Shown piece by piece: positions 6,874 through 15,489 of a stretch of DNA of 44,549 nucleotides. The stretch's first letter is position 1. Each line of letters begins with the position of its first letter. Location of the stretch: assembly GCA_002307055.1 (NCBI GenBank), contig DBTM01000080.1:396-44944 (forward strand), in the 5' to 3' direction. The DNA comes from Clostridiales bacterium UBA1316. GTDB lineage: Bacteria > Bacillota > Clostridia > Oscillospirales > Oscillospiraceae. The notes beneath the pieces were generated by a model. It did not search any database. It was not told the origin of the DNA and saw only the letters and a program-made list of their open reading frames with translations. The position numbers and the translations under genes were made by a program.

Positions 6874-7542
6874 ATGAACTATTGCGATCAGTGCCGTGTG
6901 TATGTTCTGGGAAGCAGGCAGCAATGCCCGCTCTGCCATACGCCCGTACCGGACAGTGACGGCCCTCCTGATACGGAGGGTTACCCAATCATTCAGGATA
7001 AAAAGGCGAAAAACAGGTTTTTGCTTGTGCTGCTGCTGGCGCTGTCCGCCGCCGTCAGCATGATCTGTCTGGCTGTGAATCTGAGCGGCGCGCCAAGCGA
7101 GCTCTGGTCTCTGATTGTCCTGACCGCGCTGCTGCTGCTTTGGGAAACCGTGGGCTTCATGATTCTGAGCAAAAAAAATATCGGGTGGCGGCTATTCGCG
7201 CAAATGGTTGCCGTCATGATCGTCCTGATGACGATTGATGCCGTTACCGGCTGGCGCGCGTGGTCGATCGGTCTGCTGGCGCCCTTTGTGATTGTCGCGT
7301 CCTCGCTGGCCATGTCCGTCATCTTTTATATCAATAGGCTAAAATGGCGCGAATATATGCTCTTTCAGCTGATTATTGCCATGAACGGCTTTATTCCGGT
7401 CATTCTGTTCTGGTGCGGTCTTACAAGGATTCTTTGGCCTGCCGCCGCCGGAGCCCTGTTCTCGCTGCTGACGTTTGCCGGTATGCTGATATTTGCGGAC
7501 AAGCAGCTTAAAAATGAGCTGATGAAAAGGTTTCACCTGTGA
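6874..7542 (+). CDS. DUF6320-like membrane protein with N-terminal zinc ribbon
   Basis: 222 aa. Cys4, Cys7, Cys18 and Cys21 form a CxxC...CxxC zinc ribbon, followed by about six hydrophobic segments from residue 48 to 212. The overall form matches DUF6320 membrane proteins, which I associate with acyltransferase genes like the one just upstream. Biochemical function unknown. The ATG at 6874 is preceded by a weak AGGAAAA site. Translation is probably coupled to the acyltransferase gene, which ends 12 bases earlier. Confidence 0.7.
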   Translation: MNYCDQCRVYVLGSRQQCPLCHTPVPDSDGPPDTEGYPIIQDKKAKNRFLLVLLLALSAAVSMICLAVNLSGAPSELWSLIVLTALLLLWETVGFMILSKKNIGWRLFAQMVAVMIVLMTIDAVTGWRAWSIGLLAPFVIVASSLAMSVIFYINRLKWREYMLFQLIIAMNGFIPVILFWCGLTRILWPAAAGALFSLLTFAGMLIFADKQLKNELMKRFHL

Positions 7543-7554
7543 AATCAATAAAGT

Positions 7555-7602
7555 TGACAAATGATTAGGATAATTGTCAGATAAATATATTGACAGAATG
7601 TC
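7555..7602 (+). promoter_or_regulatory. TGACA/TGTCA inverted repeats, putative autoregulatory operator
   Basis: Two inverted repeats with TGACA/TGTC half-sites lie before the antitoxin-like gene: TGACAA...TTGTCA over 7555-7579 and GACAgaaTGTC over 7592-7602. The second overlaps the -35 of the promoter at 7590-7619. Phd/YefM-type antitoxins bind palindromes near their own promoters, so autoregulation is plausible. Confidence 0.4.
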
Positions 7603-7619
7603 GAAGAATGCGGTATATT
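7590..7619 (+). promoter_or_regulatory. Promoter of the Phd/YefM-like gene
   Basis: TTGACA (7590-7595), an 18-bp spacer and TATATT (7614-7619). The ATG at 7661 lies about 35 bases after the expected start of transcription. Confidence 0.65.
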
Positions 7620-7660
7620 TAAAGAAATAAAGAAATGTGCGCAATTAAAAGAGGGATAAA

Positions 7661-7939
7661 ATGAACGTTTCAACATCAGCCATTGTGTCGAACTCAGATA
7701 TGATCAAAAATTATAAAACCTGCCGGGAAAAGGCTGAAAGTCTGGGGAAGATATTTATCCTTAAAAACAACCAGCCGGACGCGGTGCTCTTTTCTGTCGC
7801 GGAATATGAACGCCTGGCCGTGTTCATCGAATATCTCGAAGGCCTTCCCGAAAACGAGGCAAAGCAATTTCTTGTGTCCTTACCCAAAAAGGGCGAAAAG
7901 AACAGATACGCGTTTGATCAGCCGATAGCCGACCGTTAA
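7661..7939 (+). CDS. Phd/YefM-family antitoxin-like protein (orphan)
   Basis: 92 aa. The N-terminal half follows the Phd/YefM pattern: ATSxx-like NVSTSAIVSNSDMIKNY, a helix, then FILKNNQPDAVLFSVAEYERL, the typical beta strands and helix of this DNA-binding fold. The C-terminus, which would bind a toxin, is Lys/Glu-rich. AGAGGGA precedes the ATG. No RelE- or Doc-like toxin lies on either side; the next gene is the helicase. It may be an orphan antitoxin or a stand-alone transcription factor. Palindromes at its promoter suggest autoregulation. Confidence 0.7.
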   Translation: MNVSTSAIVSNSDMIKNYKTCREKAESLGKIFILKNNQPDAVLFSVAEYERLAVFIEYLEGLPENEAKQFLVSLPKKGEKNRYAFDQPIADR

Positions 7940-7977
7940 CGCATCATCATAAACTGAATACTATACAGCTATAATTT

Positions 7978-8008
7978 GGGTGGAACGCTCTTTTTAGAGT
8001 ATCCGCCC
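7978..8008 (+). promoter_or_regulatory. Leader hairpin, copy 2 (before DEAD-box helicase)
   Basis: GGGTGG...GCTC, TTTTT, AGAGT...CCGCCC repeats the element at 5063-5092 with only a few substitutions, several of which keep pairing. It ends 31 bases before the helicase ATG at 8040 and 13 bases before its ribosome site at 8021. It may control translation or elongation of the helicase message. Confidence 0.6.
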
Positions 8009-8039
8009 ATGAATATTGATAGAGGAGAAAACTAAATTA

Positions 8040-9326
8040 ATGTCATTTAAAGATTTAAACATATGCGAACCCATCCTGCGCGCTTTAATCAAAGAGGGTT
8101 ATGAAAAGCCCACAAAAATCCAGGAGGAAGCCATACCGCCCCTGCTCGAGGGCCGCGACCTGCTCGGCTGCGCCCAGACCGGCACGGGAAAAACAGCGGC
8201 GTTCGCCATTCCGATTATTCAGCGCCTGTCCGCCGAGAGAGAATCGGTTAAAGGGCGGCGGATACTAAAAACGCTCGTGCTCACGCCCACAAGAGAGCTG
8301 GCGGCGCAAATCGGCAGCAGCTTTGCTTCCTACGGCGCCTATTCCGGCCTCCGGCATACCGTGCTTTTCGGCGGTGTATCGCAAAATCCGCAGGTGCAGG
8401 CCCTGCAGGCGGGTGTGGATATACTCGTAGCGACCCCCGGCAGGCTGCTCGACCTGATGAATCAAAAATATGTCGACCTCCGCAGCATCAGCTGCTTTGT
8501 CCTCGATGAGGCGGACCGTATGCTCGACATGGGCTTCCTGCGCGACGTTGAGCGCATCATCGATGAGCTGCCCGAAAAAAGGCAGACCATGCTGTTTTCC
8601 GCCACAATGCCGGCCGATATCGAAAAGCTGACCAAAAGGCTGCTGAACAATCCGGTGAAGGTTGCCGTCACGCCTGTCTCCTCGACAGTCGATGTGATTG
8701 ACCAGTCGGTCTATTACGTTAATAAAACGAATAAAACCAAATTACTCATCCATCTGCTCGCGGGCAGCGATATCAGCACAGCCCTGGTATTTTCCAGAAC
8801 CAAGCACGGCGCGAATAAACTCGCCGAAGCGCTTCGGGACGCCGGGGAGACGTGCGATGTCATCCATGCCAACAAGTCGCAGCTGGCCCGCCAGCTGGCG
8901 TTATCGCGGTTCAAGGCAGGCAAGTCCCGCGTGCTTGTCGCCACAGACATTGTCGCGCGCGGCATTGATATCGCCGAGCTGTCCCACGTGATTAATTTTG
9001 ACATTCCCGAGGCGCCGGAGGATTACGTCCACAGAATCGGCAGAACCGGCCGCGCAGGCCTGGGTGGCGCCGCAATATCCTTCTGCGACAATCTCGAAAA
9101 GAAATCAATTGCCGATATTGAACGCCTCATCGGCAAGAAAATAACGGTCATCGCCGAGCACCCGTTTCCGCTCGTGTTCTCCGCCGAGGCCAGTCCTCCC
9201 CCCAGAAGTCAGGACAGATCCCGCGTCCCGGACAGGAAGCCTGATTACTCCAGGAGCTACAGCAGCAGGAAAAATCCAAATAATAAATACAAAAGCCATA
9301 ACAGCGACTATCGGGACCGGGCATAA
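8040..9326 (+). CDS. DEAD-box RNA helicase (RhlE/CsdA-like)
   Basis: 428 aa ATP-dependent RNA helicase. A Q-motif region (YEKPTKIQ) precedes AQTGTGKT (residues 45-52, Walker A), PTRELA, GG, TPGR, DEAD (156-159), SAT (about 187-189), ARGIDI and HRIGRTGRAG, so both RecA-like domains are complete. The last 50 residues are a basic Arg/Ser/Asn/Lys-rich tail, typical of RNA-binding extensions in RhlE/CsdA types that act in ribosome assembly or cold adaptation. The ATG at 8040 follows AGAGGAG by 12 bases; a TTG at 8018 region in frame overlaps the ribosome site and is unlikely. A structured leader shared with the gene at 5156 lies directly upstream. Confidence 0.93.
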   Translation: MSFKDLNICEPILRALIKEGYEKPTKIQEEAIPPLLEGRDLLGCAQTGTGKTAAFAIPIIQRLSAERESVKGRRILKTLVLTPTRELAAQIGSSFASYGAYSGLRHTVLFGGVSQNPQVQALQAGVDILVATPGRLLDLMNQKYVDLRSISCFVLDEADRMLDMGFLRDVERIIDELPEKRQTMLFSATMPADIEKLTKRLLNNPVKVAVTPVSSTVDVIDQSVYYVNKTNKTKLLIHLLAGSDISTALVFSRTKHGANKLAEALRDAGETCDVIHANKSQLARQLALSRFKAGKSRVLVATDIVARGIDIAELSHVINFDIPEAPEDYVHRIGRTGRAGLGGAAISFCDNLEKKSIADIERLIGKKITVIAEHPFPLVFSAEASPPPRSQDRSRVPDRKPDYSRSYSSRKNPNNKYKSHNSDYRDRA

Positions 9327-9383
9327 TTCGAGCCCTGTCATAGCGTAAGATTTAATCGGAAGAGTAATATTTAAAGGAGAATT

Positions 9384-9596
9384 ATGGATTTAAAGAATAA
9401 TAGAATAACAATCGAAGAGATTTTAGTTTTTCCAAGGGGAAGAGCGCTCTTAAACAGAAATTTTCCGGAGATGATGAACCCCTTTTTGCTTGTCATTGCG
9501 CAAAAGATGATATTGGCCAACATACTTAAGCTCGCCCAGGGTCCCAACGCCCAGGATCAGGTCGATAAACTCCTGTCCGACTTAAGAGCGATATAG
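9384..9596 (+). CDS. Small unknown protein (70 aa)
   Basis: 70 aa starting MDLKNNRITIEEILVFPRG, with a hydrophobic helix (NPFLLVIAQKMILANILKLAQG) too polar for a clear membrane anchor, and a C-terminal helix. AAGGAGA lies 6 bases before the ATG, so it is very likely translated. It follows the helicase by 57 bp on the same strand and is closed by a strong terminator, so it may share the helicase transcript. Family not recognised. Confidence 0.65.
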   Translation: MDLKNNRITIEEILVFPRGRALLNRNFPEMMNPFLLVIAQKMILANILKLAQGPNAQDQVDKLLSDLRAI

Positions 9597-9610
9597 CCGC
9601 TCCCAATAAA

Positions 9611-9631
9611 AAGGCACCCTCTGGGTGCCTT
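9611..9631. terminator. Bidirectional intrinsic terminator
   Basis: AAGGCACCC / GGGTGCCTT with a 3-base loop, flanked by an A-run on the left and TTTTGTTAT on the right. It ends the gene at 9384 on the plus strand and the Gx transporter gene on the minus strand. Confidence 0.88.
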
Positions 9632-9634
9632 TTG

Positions 9635-10135
9635 TTATATAATATTGACTTTTTTCAGATGCTTATATAGATATTGCGCGCACAGCCCTGTAAATAAGCC
9701 CGTGACGATGCCCGACAGGATTAAAACCGGCAGGTACAGCGCAACCGACGCGGTACCAACAACAACAGCCGCCACAAGAATTTGGCCTATATTATGCCCG
9801 ATCGCGCCGAAAATGCTGACGACCCAAATCTGCCTGCTGGACACCAATTGATAGAAAAGGCACATCACGGCATAACACACGATTCCTCCGGCCAGGCTGA
9901 AAAACATTGCCGTCACTTGGCCGAGAATCAAGCTGCCCAATATAATTCTCAATAACAAAACGATAACGGCTTTTTTCCGTCCAATCGTATAAATAGCAAA
10001 CAGCGTAACCACATTAGCCAGCCCGAGCTTGACGCCCGGCACCGGTACTGGTACCGGTATCTGCGCCTCAATGACGAAAACGATGAGCGCCACAGCCGTG
10101 AGCAGCGCGATTTTACTGATTTCATTTATCTTCAT
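9635..10135 (-). CDS. Gx transporter family membrane protein (heptaprenyl diphosphate synthase component I-like)
   Basis: 166 aa with about five hydrophobic segments. The N-terminal IPVPVPVPGVKLGLANVVTLFA and a later GAIGHNIGQILVA match the Gx-transporter / Hpre_diP_synt_I family, ECF-substrate-component-like membrane proteins. The family name refers to an old annotation and the transported substrate is not established. The ATG at 10135 is preferred (GGGTGA 5 bases upstream); a GTG at 10144 overlaps the previous stop. The gene directly follows the NusG-domain-II gene, and with the divergent apbE forms a set often found together in Clostridia. Confidence 0.82.
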   Translation of the reverse strand: MKINEISKIALLTAVALIVFVIEAQIPVPVPVPGVKLGLANVVTLFAIYTIGRKKAVIVLLLRIILGSLILGQVTAMFFSLAGGIVCYAVMCLFYQLVSSRQIWVVSIFGAIGHNIGQILVAAVVVGTASVALYLPVLILSGIVTGLFTGLCAQYLYKHLKKVNII

Positions 10136-10140
10136 GTCTT

Positions 10141-10512
10141 TCACCCGACTACGACATCTATTTTACTCGGTGCGGCCGATGATACTTTGATCACGAGCTT
10201 ATTGGGCAGGCAGACAATCGGCTTCGCCGCGCTTGAAATTGCACCCTCATGAACGCAGATTTTATCCCGGCAGCTGGCGTCAATAACCGATATGGCCCCG
10301 TCCTTAACCTGAATCGTGTTGTACCCGCCGTCGGCGTTTGTAATTGTAAACTCAGTGTCAGCAGCCAAGGAAACGGTTCTTATGAGTACGCCGTTCTGAT
10401 AAATTTCGGCAGTGTTGCCCGCCGTATTTTGAGTATACTGAAAAATGACGATAATGGATGTTATAACCAGTATCGCCCCAATAACGCAAATCCAGAATTT
10501 CGTGCTTCTCAT
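10141..10512 (-). CDS. NusG domain II-containing membrane-anchored protein
   Basis: 123 aa. One N-terminal membrane helix (residues 8-25), then an extracytoplasmic domain of the NusG-domain-II type: AEIYQNGVLIRTV, then DGAISVIDASCRDKICVHEGAIS and CLPNKLVIKV, with the conserved Cys pair in SCRDKIC and a third Cys in CLPN. In Clostridia this family is usually next to Gx-transporter, ApbE and Rnf genes, and a link to flavin or redox metabolism at the membrane has been inferred but not shown. Its stop is followed directly by the Gx gene, so the two are coupled. Confidence 0.85.
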   Translation of the reverse strand: MRSTKFWICVIGAILVITSIIVIFQYTQNTAGNTAEIYQNGVLIRTVSLAADTEFTITNADGGYNTIQVKDGAISVIDASCRDKICVHEGAISSAAKPIVCLPNKLVIKVSSAAPSKIDVVVG

Positions 10513-10697
10513 ACGTCCTCTTTAATATCAAAACTTATCGCTTGCCGATTATCAGTATAAAGATATCCGCATAACATGTCAATTTATAACCGATATGCGC
10601 GCGCTTGATACTTGGGCCGTCATGAAATAAACTCTATGAAAAACAGGCATATTCATGTAAAATAGGTAAAACATCACGTCAGAGGTCATTAATCATT

Positions 10698-11750
10698 ATG
10701 AATAAAAAAATCATTGTATGGATACTGTGCCTGCTGCTCCTCGTGCCGCTGTGCGCCTGCGCGAATCCGGCGGCTGAAAAAGCCGAGAAGCAGGGCCTCG
10801 CGATGGACACGGTCATTGACCTGACGGCGTACGGCTCAAAGGCAAACGAAGCCATTGACGCTGCCTATAAGCGCATCAGCGAAATTGAGCAGCTGGCCAG
10901 CGCCGATATCGTCACGAGTGACGTCAGCCTGATCAACCAGTCGGCAGGGAAGTCCCCCGTCAAGGTGCATCCCGAGATTCTCAAAATGATCCAAACCGCG
11001 ATAAAGTATAATAAATTAACCGGCGGCGCGTTTGACATCACCGTCGGTCCCCTCATTCAGCTGTGGGGCATCGGCACCGACCACGAAAAAGTACCCGCGC
11101 CGTCGGAAATCACAGCCGCTCTGGCGCTTGTCGGTTCCGATAAAATCGTTGTAAATGAGGCTGACAGTACCGTCGGGCTGACGCAGGCGGGCATGGCTAT
11201 TGACCTCGGCGGCATCGCCAAAGGCTTTACAGCCGACGAGGTGCTTCAGATTTTCAAGAATTACGGTATTAAAAGCGCCCTGATCAACATGGGCGCAAGC
11301 TCCATCTACACCCTCGGACAAAAGCCCGACGGCACCCTCTGGGCCATCGGCGTTCAGCACCCCAGGGAAAATGACGCTCAGGTCTATCTCGGCGTCATCC
11401 ATATGCCCGAAAAAGCCCTTTCTACCTCCGGCGATTACGAACGCTACTTCATCAAAGACGGCGTCCGCTACCACCACATCATCGACCCCGCCACCGGCTA
11501 TCCCGCCGACTCCGGTGTTATGAGCGATACCATCATCATCAGCAGCGACATCCCCGACTGCAACATGCTCGCCGACATCCTGACCAAAGTCACCTTCGTC
11601 CTGGGCGCCGACAAAGGCTTTAAGCTGATCGACACCCTCCCCGGCGTCTCCTGCCTCGCCGTCACAACCGACTACAAAATCCTCAAATCCTCTGGATGGA
11701 ACGTCCAATTGGATGATGTCAGCAGCGATTTCAGCGTGGCGGGAGAATAA
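10698..11750 (+). CDS. apbE: FAD:protein FMN transferase (ApbE), lipoprotein
   Basis: 350 aa. The N-terminus is a lipoprotein signal (hydrophobic helix, then LVPLCAC), so the enzyme is anchored outside the membrane. ApbE uses FAD and magnesium to attach FMN covalently to a Thr/Ser of acceptor proteins such as RnfG and RnfD. Family motifs are GGAFDITVGPL, DLGGIAKGFTAD, the ALSTSGDYERYF stretch and HHIIDPATGYP. It is divergent from the NusG-II/Gx pair and lies about 9 kb from a complete rnf operon whose G and D subunits carry FMN-attachment sequences, which makes them the likely substrates. A weak AGAGGTC site precedes the ATG. Confidence 0.93.
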   Translation: MNKKIIVWILCLLLLVPLCACANPAAEKAEKQGLAMDTVIDLTAYGSKANEAIDAAYKRISEIEQLASADIVTSDVSLINQSAGKSPVKVHPEILKMIQTAIKYNKLTGGAFDITVGPLIQLWGIGTDHEKVPAPSEITAALALVGSDKIVVNEADSTVGLTQAGMAIDLGGIAKGFTADEVLQIFKNYGIKSALINMGASSIYTLGQKPDGTLWAIGVQHPRENDAQVYLGVIHMPEKALSTSGDYERYFIKDGVRYHHIIDPATGYPADSGVMSDTIIISSDIPDCNMLADILTKVTFVLGADKGFKLIDTLPGVSCLAVTTDYKILKSSGWNVQLDDVSSDFSVAGE

Positions 11751-11773
11751 TACCGTAGGACGGTTTCGCTCGG

Positions 11774-13762
11774 TTATGCCAGCTCCATTGCGCCCGTGCA
11801 GAGCTGATAATAACGGCCGTGCAGAGCCATCAGGTCGGCGTGATCACCGCGTTCGATGATCTGGCCGTGTTCGAGCACCATAATAGCATTGGAATTGCGG
11901 ACAGTGGACAGACGATGAGCGATGACGAAGGTCGTACGTCCCCGCATCAGATGATCCATACCGCGTTCAATCAGAATTTCTGTGCGGGTATCGACCGAGG
12001 AGGTCGCCTCGTCAAGTATCAGTACCGGCGGGTCGGCGACGGCGGCGCGTGCAATTGAAAGCAGCTGGCGCTGCCCCTGCGAAAGGTTTGAACCGTCGGG
12101 GGACAACATGGTGTCGTATCCGTCCGGCATATGCGAAATAAACGTATCTGCGTTTGCAATCTTTGCAGCGCGCTCGATTTCTTCGTCGCTTGCATTGAGC
12201 TTACCGTACCGTATGTTATCGCGGATCGTCCCCTTAAACAGATGTACATCCTGCAAAACGACTCCAAGCGTTCTGCGCAGATCGGATTTGCGTATCTGTC
12301 TTATATCAATACCATCATAAGTTATTGCGCCCTGTTCTATTTCATAAAAGCGATTGATCAGATTGGTAATGGTGGTTTTCCCGGCGCCCGTTGAACCCAC
12401 AAAGGCGATTTTTTGCCCGGGCTTTGCAAACAGGGTAACATCATGCAGCACAGTTTCGTTAGGTATATAACCAAAAATCACATTTTGAAAACGTACATCT
12501 CCGCGCAGTTCGGTCAGTTTTGATGATCCGTCGGGCTGCTGAGAACTCCATGCAAGCACCTGTCTGCCGATATCAGCTTGTTTATTATTTTCCGATATAA
12601 CAGGCACAAAACTGGTTCTAAAATCAGCAAATGGATCACCGTCGATTTGCTGCAGCTCGTTATTTTGGCCAGTTTTGGCCAGTACAAGCGTTGTCTGGCC
12701 GTCATCGCTTTCAACGGCCTGATCCATCACGTCAAAAATACGTTCCGCACCGGCCAGCGCGGCCAGCAGCAAATTGACTTGATTGGCTATCTGAGTAATC
12801 GGCTGCGAGAAAGAGCGGGTGTATTGCAGAAAAGCGCCGACGGTTCCGATGTCCATCTTGCCGTTTATGCAGAGTATCGCTCCAACCATTGCTGTTACAG
12901 CGTAATTAACGTAGGAAATGTTTCCCATGATCGGCATCAGAACGCCGGAATAGGTCTGCGCGTCGGTGGAAGCTTTTCGCAGTATATCATTACCGGCATT
13001 GAATTCACTCTGGGCTTTCTCTTCATGGTTGAATACCTTGACGACCTTCTGCCCTTCGATCATCTCTTCAATATATCCATCCAGGGCGCCCAGTGAATTC
13101 TGCTGCTCGCGGAAGCACTTAGAGCTTTTGCCACCAACAAATTTTACAACCAAAAGCATGACGATTATCATTATTATGATAAAGACGGTCAGCAGCGGAC
13201 TCAGCACCAGCATCATAACGAAAGTGCCGACAACAGTCATAAGCGATGTAATTGTCTGAGAAAGGCTTTGTTCCAACGCCATGTTGACGTTGTCGACATC
13301 GTTGGTAAACCGACTCATCAGTTCACCATGGGCATGTGTGTCAAAATAAGAAATCGGCAGGCTCTGCAAATGGTTAAAAAGATTGGCGCGAATGCCGTTT
13401 GTTGCACGCTGCGCGACGCTGATCATGATGCGATTGCCGGCATATGCGGATAATGCGCCGACAGTATAAATTATACTCATTATAAAAAGTGAACGGACGA
13501 AATGAGTCAGAACCGCCCCCGGAAACAAGCTGTTCAGCAGCGGCTTTAAAAACCAGGTCCCGGCTACGCCTGCCAATGAACTGGTGACAATCAGCAATAG
13601 TGCGATAACCAGTTTGACGACATTGCCGGATAGTGTGCGAAATAAACGAATTACTGTTTTAAGTGCATTCTTGGGCTTTTCTGTACGGGCATTCAAAGCA
13701 CCCGGCCCTCTGTTTGTTCTGTTTACCTGTGTCGCTTTAACTTTTGACCATTCCTCACTCAT
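11774..13762 (-). CDS. ABC exporter half-transporter with intact ATPase site (heterodimer partner)
   Basis: 662 aa type IV ABC exporter: a polar N-terminal extension of about 40 residues, six membrane helices to about residue 330, a linker insert of about 75 residues, then the nucleotide-binding domain. Motifs are Walker A GSTGAGKT, signature LSQGQRQ, Walker B VLILDEAT with the catalytic Glu, and the H-loop IAHRLST. Its partner at 13759 has a degenerate catalytic site, so the two should form a heterodimeric drug or lipid exporter of the BmrCD / TM287-288 kind, in which only one ATP site turns over. The start overlaps the partner stop by 4 bases. Confidence 0.92.
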   Translation of the reverse strand: MSEEWSKVKATQVNRTNRGPGALNARTEKPKNALKTVIRLFRTLSGNVVKLVIALLLIVTSSLAGVAGTWFLKPLLNSLFPGAVLTHFVRSLFIMSIIYTVGALSAYAGNRIMISVAQRATNGIRANLFNHLQSLPISYFDTHAHGELMSRFTNDVDNVNMALEQSLSQTITSLMTVVGTFVMMLVLSPLLTVFIIIMIIVMLLVVKFVGGKSSKCFREQQNSLGALDGYIEEMIEGQKVVKVFNHEEKAQSEFNAGNDILRKASTDAQTYSGVLMPIMGNISYVNYAVTAMVGAILCINGKMDIGTVGAFLQYTRSFSQPITQIANQVNLLLAALAGAERIFDVMDQAVESDDGQTTLVLAKTGQNNELQQIDGDPFADFRTSFVPVISENNKQADIGRQVLAWSSQQPDGSSKLTELRGDVRFQNVIFGYIPNETVLHDVTLFAKPGQKIAFVGSTGAGKTTITNLINRFYEIEQGAITYDGIDIRQIRKSDLRRTLGVVLQDVHLFKGTIRDNIRYGKLNASDEEIERAAKIANADTFISHMPDGYDTMLSPDGSNLSQGQRQLLSIARAAVADPPVLILDEATSSVDTRTEILIERGMDHLMRGRTTFVIAHRLSTVRNSNAIMVLEHGQIIERGDHADLMALHGRYYQLCTGAMELA

Positions 13763-15489
13763 CCGGCGATAGCTCCTTCCTGTTGGGCATTATAAACATC
13801 CTGATAAATTTCATTGCTTTTCAATAATTCATTATGCGTTCCGACCGCATTGATTTTGCCGTCATCAAGGACGATGATTCGGTCGGCATGCTCAATTGAG
13901 CACACGCGCTGGGCGATAATAAGTGTTGTAACACCTTGCAGCTTGGTTTTGAACATCTGCCGGATACGTGCGTCAGTCGTCATATCCACCGCGCTGGTGG
14001 AATCGTCCAGGATGATAATTTTTGGTCTTTTCAACAGTGCCCGCGCGATGCACAAGCGCTGTTTCTGCCCACCGGACAGGTTAACGCCGCCCTGGCTCAA
14101 ATCGGTATCCAGCCCATTTGGCAGCTCTCTTACAAATTTCCATGCCTCTGCCGCTTCGCAAGCCTGCTGCATTTCTTCATCCGAAGCTGATCCTTTGCCC
14201 CATTGAAGGTTTTCACGTATTGTCCCGGAAAACAGGGTGTTTTTTTGGAGTACCATGGCGACCGCGTTGCGCAGCGCTTCCAATGAATATCGGCGTACAT
14301 CCTGTCCGCCAACCAGCACCGCACCCTCAGTCACGTCATACAGACGAGGGATCAGCTGCACCAGCGAGGTTTTGCCGGAGCCTGTTGCCCCTATTATGCC
14401 GATAATTTCACCGGGTTGTATTAATAGGTTGATATGAGACAGTGTGCTGATGCGTGAATCACCCGCATACCCAAAGCCGACATTCCGGAACTCGACAGAT
14501 CCGTCGGAAACTTTATGTACTGCATCAATCGGATCGGTGATGCTCGGGTGCGTGTCGAGTACTTCCAGCACACGTTCACCCGAGGCCTTGCCGCGTGTGA
14601 ACATTAAGAAAAGCATAGACAATATCATGAGTGACATCAATATCTGCGAGACGTAGGTGATAAAGCTGATGAGCTGTCCTGTCTGCAGCTTTCCGACCGT
14701 CACCATACCGCCGCCGAAATACAGAATGGCTATAATACAGGCGTACATGACAAGCTGCATCAGAGGCTGATTGATAATAACCAGTTTAACGGCATGAATG
14801 GCAGCTTTCATCAAATCATCGTTTGATTTTTTGAATTTGGTTTTTTCGTAGTCTGTGCGGACAAATGATTTGACAACTTTAATACTTATAAGATTTTCCT
14901 GAATTGATGTATTCAGCCCATCGAATTTTCTCTGCAGGGCAAGAAATCTCGGATGCGCTTTGGACATAACTAATGCCAGTCCCACAGCCAGCACCGGAAT
15001 AGCGACGACAAAAACCAGCGCCAGTTCTCTATTGATAATCAAAGCCATTATCAATGCAAGTATCATCATAAAAGGCGCACGTATCAGCATGCGCAGTCCC
15101 ATCATTGCGGACTGCTGCAGATTATTGATATCTGTGGTCATACGTGTAATCAGCGACGGGACACTGAATTTATCCATGTCTGCAAATGAGAAGCTTTGAA
15201 TTTTAGAAAATAACCCGCTGCGCAGTTCGGCGCCCGCACCTTGTGAAGCAACAGCCGCATAACGTGTACTGACCACGCCGCAGACCAGCGCGGAAATCGC
15301 GAGCACTATCATGAGCAATCCAGTACGGTTAATATAGGCAATATCCTGATTCTTGATGCCGATATCTACAATCTTTGACATCAGCAGAGGCATGACTATA
15401 TCGGCAACAACCTCAAAAAGGACTAAGATCGGGCATAAAATGGCTGCCAATTTATATTTTTGAAAAAATGGAATCAATTTTTTAAGCAT
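13759..15489 (-). CDS. ABC exporter half-transporter with degenerate ATPase site
   Basis: 576 aa. Six membrane helices, then the nucleotide-binding domain: Walker A GATGSGKTS, signature LSGGQKQ, Walker B IIILDDSTSAVD, H-loop IIAQRVCS. The catalytic Glu after Walker B is Asp and the H-loop His is Gln, the standard signs of the inactive site in heterodimeric exporters. It sits between the MarR regulator gene (8-bp overlap) and its catalytic partner (4-bp overlap), so the three genes form one operon, very likely a drug- or stress-induced efflux system. Substrate unknown. Confidence 0.92.
   Translation of the reverse strand: MLKKLIPFFQKYKLAAILCPILVLFEVVADIVMPLLMSKIVDIGIKNQDIAYINRTGLLMIVLAISALVCGVVSTRYAAVASQGAGAELRSGLFSKIQSFSFADMDKFSVPSLITRMTTDINNLQQSAMMGLRMLIRAPFMMILALIMALIINRELALVFVVAIPVLAVGLALVMSKAHPRFLALQRKFDGLNTSIQENLISIKVVKSFVRTDYEKTKFKKSNDDLMKAAIHAVKLVIINQPLMQLVMYACIIAILYFGGGMVTVGKLQTGQLISFITYVSQILMSLMILSMLFLMFTRGKASGERVLEVLDTHPSITDPIDAVHKVSDGSVEFRNVGFGYAGDSRISTLSHINLLIQPGEIIGIIGATGSGKTSLVQLIPRLYDVTEGAVLVGGQDVRRYSLEALRNAVAMVLQKNTLFSGTIRENLQWGKGSASDEEMQQACEAAEAWKFVRELPNGLDTDLSQGGVNLSGGQKQRLCIARALLKRPKIIILDDSTSAVDMTTDARIRQMFKTKLQGVTTLIIAQRVCSIEHADRIIVLDDGKINAVGTHNELLKSNEIYQDVYNAQQEGAIAG

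Noticed and set aside
11016..11708. 230-codon minus-strand frame opposite apbE
   Set aside because: Repetitive Gly/Asp/Val translation antisense to a well-supported enzyme, with no start signal.
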